Assembly: GCF_037975245.1 (NCBI RefSeq)
Contig: NC_092576.1
Span: 45,485,111-45,549,110, forward strand
Direction: 5' to 3'
Origin: Apostichopus japonicus
Taxonomy: Eukaryota > Echinodermata > Holothuroidea > Aspidochirotida > Stichopodidae
Length of the DNA: 64,000 nucleotides
A program made the translations under genes and the position numbers. The notes under the pieces are model-generated. The model saw only the letters and a program-made list of their open reading frames with translations. It was not told where the DNA came from and made no database searches. Positions 62,361 through 64,000 of the stretch are shown one piece after another. Each line of letters starts with the position of its first letter. The first letter of the stretch is position 1.

Positions 62361-62727
62361 CTAAAATAAAAGATAAAAAATAGAAATTAATTTATAGGAA
62401 ATATCATCAAAACATGCTGTTAATCATACAATCATTAATATAGATCTGTAATTAACATCTAACTTCAACTTTGTGGTAGACCAGTTCTGGCTCTGACCCA
62501 TAATCATTGATCAATTTCTTTGAATATAAAAGAAAGTCATCATTTACGACAAGCACAACAAGAGTCAAACATTCAATTGCAGTGTTCCGTTCACGTGGCA
62601 AAGTTTTAAGGATTTTTCTGGTCATCCCTCTGACAGCCAGGTATCACATTTTGACTTTCGGAATAGAAAATTTGGTTGACCGAAAAAATGTTTCTAAATA
62701 ACAGTGACCAAATAACAATGCTGTAGG

Positions 62728-63625
62728 AGAGATGGGTAGGTTTGATGAATGGAACAGCTATAAAAACACTGTAGGAGAGATGTGTAGGTTTGATGAATAG
62801 AACAGCTATATGTACACTGTAGGAGAGATGTGTAGGTTTGATGAATAGAATAGCTATATGTACACTCTAGGAGAGATGTGTAGGTTTGATGAATAGAATA
62901 GCTATATGTTCACTGTAGGAAAGATGTGTAGGTTTGATGAATAGAATAGCTATATGTACACTGTAGGAGAGATGTGTAGGTTTGATGAATAGAATAGCTA
63001 TATGTACACTTTAGGAGAGATGTGTAGGTTTGGTGAATAGAACAGCTATAAAAAACACTGTAGGAGAGATGTTTAGGTTTGATGAATAGAACAGCTATAT
63101 GTACACTGTAGGAGAGATGTGTAGGTTTGATGAATAGAATAGCTATATGTACACTGTAGGAGAGATGTGTAGGTTTGATGAATAGAACAGCTATAAATAA
63201 ACTGGGAGAGATGTGTAAGTTTGGTGAATAGAACATCAATATGTTTATTTCAGGGGGGAGATGTGTAGGTTTGGTGAATAGAAAAGCAATTTGTTTATTT
63301 CAGCAGAGATGTGTAGGTTGATGAATAGAACAACTATAAATACACTGTGGGAGAGATGTGTAGGTTTGATGAATAGAACAGCAATATATATACTAATTGA
63401 GATATGTGTAGGTTTGGTGAATAGAAAAGCAATTTGTTTATTTCAGCAGAGATGTGTAGGTTTGGTGAATAGAACAGCAATATGTACACTGTAGGAGAGA
63501 TTTGTAGCTTTGATAAATAGAACAGCTCTCATAAAACGGTAGGAGATATGTTTAGGTTTGGTGAACAGAACAGCTCAATATGTACACTGTAGGAGTGGTG
63601 GGTAGGTTTGTTGAATAGAAAACCA
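62728..63625. repeat. 48-bp minisatellite, about 18 copies
   Basis: The unit includes 'ctgtaggagagatgtgtagg' and 'tttgatgaatagaacagcta'. Later copies carry a variant with 'tttgtttatttcag'. It lies in the TRDMT1 intron (or 5' flank) right of the PPCQ exon. The ORFs on both strands here are repeat-derived. Confidence 0.9.
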
Positions 63626-64000
63626 GATTTGTGGAGATAGCAATCATTTGACATAATCAGGGGTGGTGGGGGGGGGGGAAGGGGTTAGGGATAGTTACGA
63701 TAGTTATGGTACAATCTGAATTTGATGTAAACCACTAGTTATCAGTCGGACAACATTCAAAGCTGGTTGTTCGATAAGAAATTTGGTCATCTTGGAAGAC
63801 CATTACAAAATTTGCCCTGCATAAATATTCTCAAAAGAGCTAAAGTTCTATTGGAAAGGATAAGCTGTACCTAATGTTCACCAATTAATCCAATTTTAGT
63901 AGTCTTCTCAATGATTTTAAAGATCCTGATTTTATAAACAAGCAATAAATATTAAAAAAAGAAAAATATTTTCCTTGAGTCTGTTTCACAACAAGGAATA
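63626..64000. other. No recognised gene at right edge
   Basis: AT-rich with a G run near 63668-63679. I looked on the minus strand for the missing N-terminal TRDMT1 exon (motif I) and did not find it, so it should lie further right. Confidence 0.5.

Overview
This window looks like nuclear DNA of a marine invertebrate, most likely an echinoderm and perhaps a sea cucumber. The evidence is short phase-matched exons in long AT-rich introns, many TAGGCCTA palindromes, G/C homopolymer runs, hAT, Penelope and LINE relics, dense minisatellites, a P2X7-C-type zinc domain and a death-fold/LRR gene. The species call is an inference. No bacterial operon, CRISPR array, rRNA or tRNA gene was seen.

Left third (about 6.8-25.2 kb, minus strand): a multi-exon gene rebuilt here from splice sites and codon phase. 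It starts at 25217 with a short leader exon and a death-effector-like fold exon. A tandem series of LRR-like exons follows, made from four exon types with fixed lengths and phases (D 1-0, A 120 bp 0-0, B about 209 bp 0-2, C 77 bp 2-1). Twelve exons (7325-25217) join in one frame for about 524 residues; a tentative terminal exon with stop lies at 6837-6909. No NACHT domain is visible. Its 8.2-kb seventh intron carries a nest of transposons at 13954-19072. In order from outside in these are a hAT-like element with 8-bp target duplication, a second hAT-like element, a Penelope-like element flanked by a 19-bp direct repeat, and a third hAT-like element.

Middle (25.5-53 kb): a CAT microsatellite followed by about 19 copies of a 150-bp satellite lies just upstream of that gene. 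Both strands are open in several frames there, so the giant ORFs are not trusted as genes. Then come unannotated AT-rich DNA, a (TA)n tract, a 68-bp minisatellite and a stray intact copy of one TRDMT1 exon. Further right are a degenerate 290-bp repeat, two inverted copies of a foldback element around a frameshifted P2X7-C-type domain exon, a MITE with TTAA ends and a 304-bp tandem repeat.

Right (53.2-62.4 kb, minus strand): eight consecutive exons of TRDMT1 (DNMT2), the tRNA cytosine-5 methyltransferase. They run from the catalytic PPCQPF exon to the stop codon, all with matching phases. The N-terminal exon or exons with motif I must lie beyond position 64000. Its introns hold several minisatellites (48 and 58 bp units).
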